5,614 nt of DNA from Burkholderiales bacterium (GTDB taxonomy: Bacteria; Pseudomonadota; Gammaproteobacteria; Burkholderiales; Burkholderiaceae_D). The notes beneath the pieces are model-generated. The model was not told where the DNA came from. It ran no database searches and saw nothing but the letters and a program-made list of their open reading frames with translations. The translations under genes were made by a program, and so were the position numbers. Below are positions 5,294 to 5,614 of the stretch, piece by piece (the first letter of the stretch is position 1; each line of letters begins with the position of its first letter). The stretch lies in NCBI GenBank assembly GCA_028868455.1, contig JAGWUK010000234.1, positions 1 to 5,614 on the forward strand, written 5' to 3'.

Positions 5294-5614
5294 TCAGAAG
5301 GTATAGCCGACCTGTGGAGTGACCTGTTCCAGTTCGTCCAGCAGGCGCAGCAATGGCACCAGCTCTTTATAACGATGCGCTGTTTTGCGCACATATTCCA
5401 TGACGGTCGGGATGTCATTCAGGAACGCATCCTTGCCATCGCGATGGTATAGGCGCGTAAAAATCCCCAGTATTTTCAGATGGCGCTGCAAGCCCATCCA
5501 TTCAAAATCGCGATAAAAACTGTCGATGTCCGGTGACACCGGCAGACCGGCGCGTTTGGCTTTTTCCCAATAGCGGATGGCCCAGTCCAGCACCATTTCT
5601 TCGTCCCACAGTAC
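5294..5614 (-). CDS. amgK: C-terminal part of N-acetylmuramate/N-acetylglucosamine kinase AmgK (5' end outside window)
   Basis: The last 106 residues of a phosphotransferase of the aminoglycoside-phosphotransferase (APH) fold, open to the window edge. AmgK phosphorylates the anomeric carbon of MurNAc (and GlcNAc) with ATP, feeding the adjacent MurU. Visible landmarks, counted from the window edge, are WDEEMVLDWAIRYWEKAKRAG (around 3-23), FYRDFEWMGLQRHLK (33-47) and LGIFTRLYHRDGK (49-61). WMGLQRHLKxLGIF..L..RDGK is a recognisable AmgK-type C-terminal stretch. The ATP-binding and catalytic motifs (HxD..N, DxD) lie upstream of the window and cannot be checked. The stop TGA (5296-5294) is 16 bp before murU, so the two are co-transcribed. 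Pairing with murU strengthens the call over a generic phosphotransferase. Confidence 0.88.
   Translation of the reverse strand, partial: VLWDEEMVLDWAIRYWEKAKRAGLPVSPDIDSFYRDFEWMGLQRHLKILGIFTRLYHRDGKDAFLNDIPTVMEYVRKTAHRYKELVPLLRLLDELEQVTPQVGYTF

Noticed and set aside
5278..5418. N-terminal extension of murU by 47 codons
   Set aside because: It overlaps the amgK reading frame, is Cys/Trp-rich and precedes the nucleotidyltransferase signature; the ATG at 5277 has a good ribosome site.

Overview
The window looks like chromosomal DNA of a betaproteobacterium, most likely Burkholderiales and perhaps close to Oxalobacteraceae. This is inferred from moderately high GC, the protein style (an AmgK/MurU pair, PepP, and a UbiH that resembles the E. 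coli enzyme over long stretches) and the gene order. No RNA gene, transposase, integrase or CRISPR array was seen. Every gene I can support lies on the minus strand, so the window reads biologically from right (5614) to left (1).

Right-hand part (about 1935-5614): a conserved housekeeping cluster. It runs from the C-terminal part of the cell-wall recycling kinase AmgK, through MurU (16 bp gap) and Xaa-Pro aminopeptidase PepP (4-base ATGA overlap with murU), to the FAD-dependent ubiquinone hydroxylase UbiH (80 bp gap). AmgK and MurU catalyse consecutive steps: they turn recovered MurNAc into MurNAc-1-phosphate and then UDP-MurNAc. PepP trims peptides with proline at position 2, and UbiH acts in quinone synthesis, so these two share the transcription unit rather than the pathway.

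Middle part (about 1069-1934): two small uncharacterised genes downstream of ubiH. The first encodes 177 aa and has a weak PD-(D/E)XK-nuclease-like look (PPE then WVEVT). The second encodes a basic 70-aa protein. The 70-aa gene has its own strong Shine-Dalgarno and a perfect TATAAT just upstream, so it may be transcribed separately.

Left part: about 650 bp without a convincing gene (416-1068). It contains a 43-base hairpin just past the 70-aa gene, an AT-rich stretch, a perfect TTGACA hexamer and a perfect 6+6 dyad. It is followed by the start of a further minus-strand gene (415 to beyond position 1). That gene has a GTG start and a disordered, His/Lys/Glu-rich product carrying a 'LQDRRPGAVAQRQL' motif and a later 'LESSFGDAAQRK' segment. 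I associate these with N-terminal regions of proteins linked to the extracellular contractile injection system (eCIS, DUF4157). This partial gene is the most interesting object in the window; most of it lies outside.
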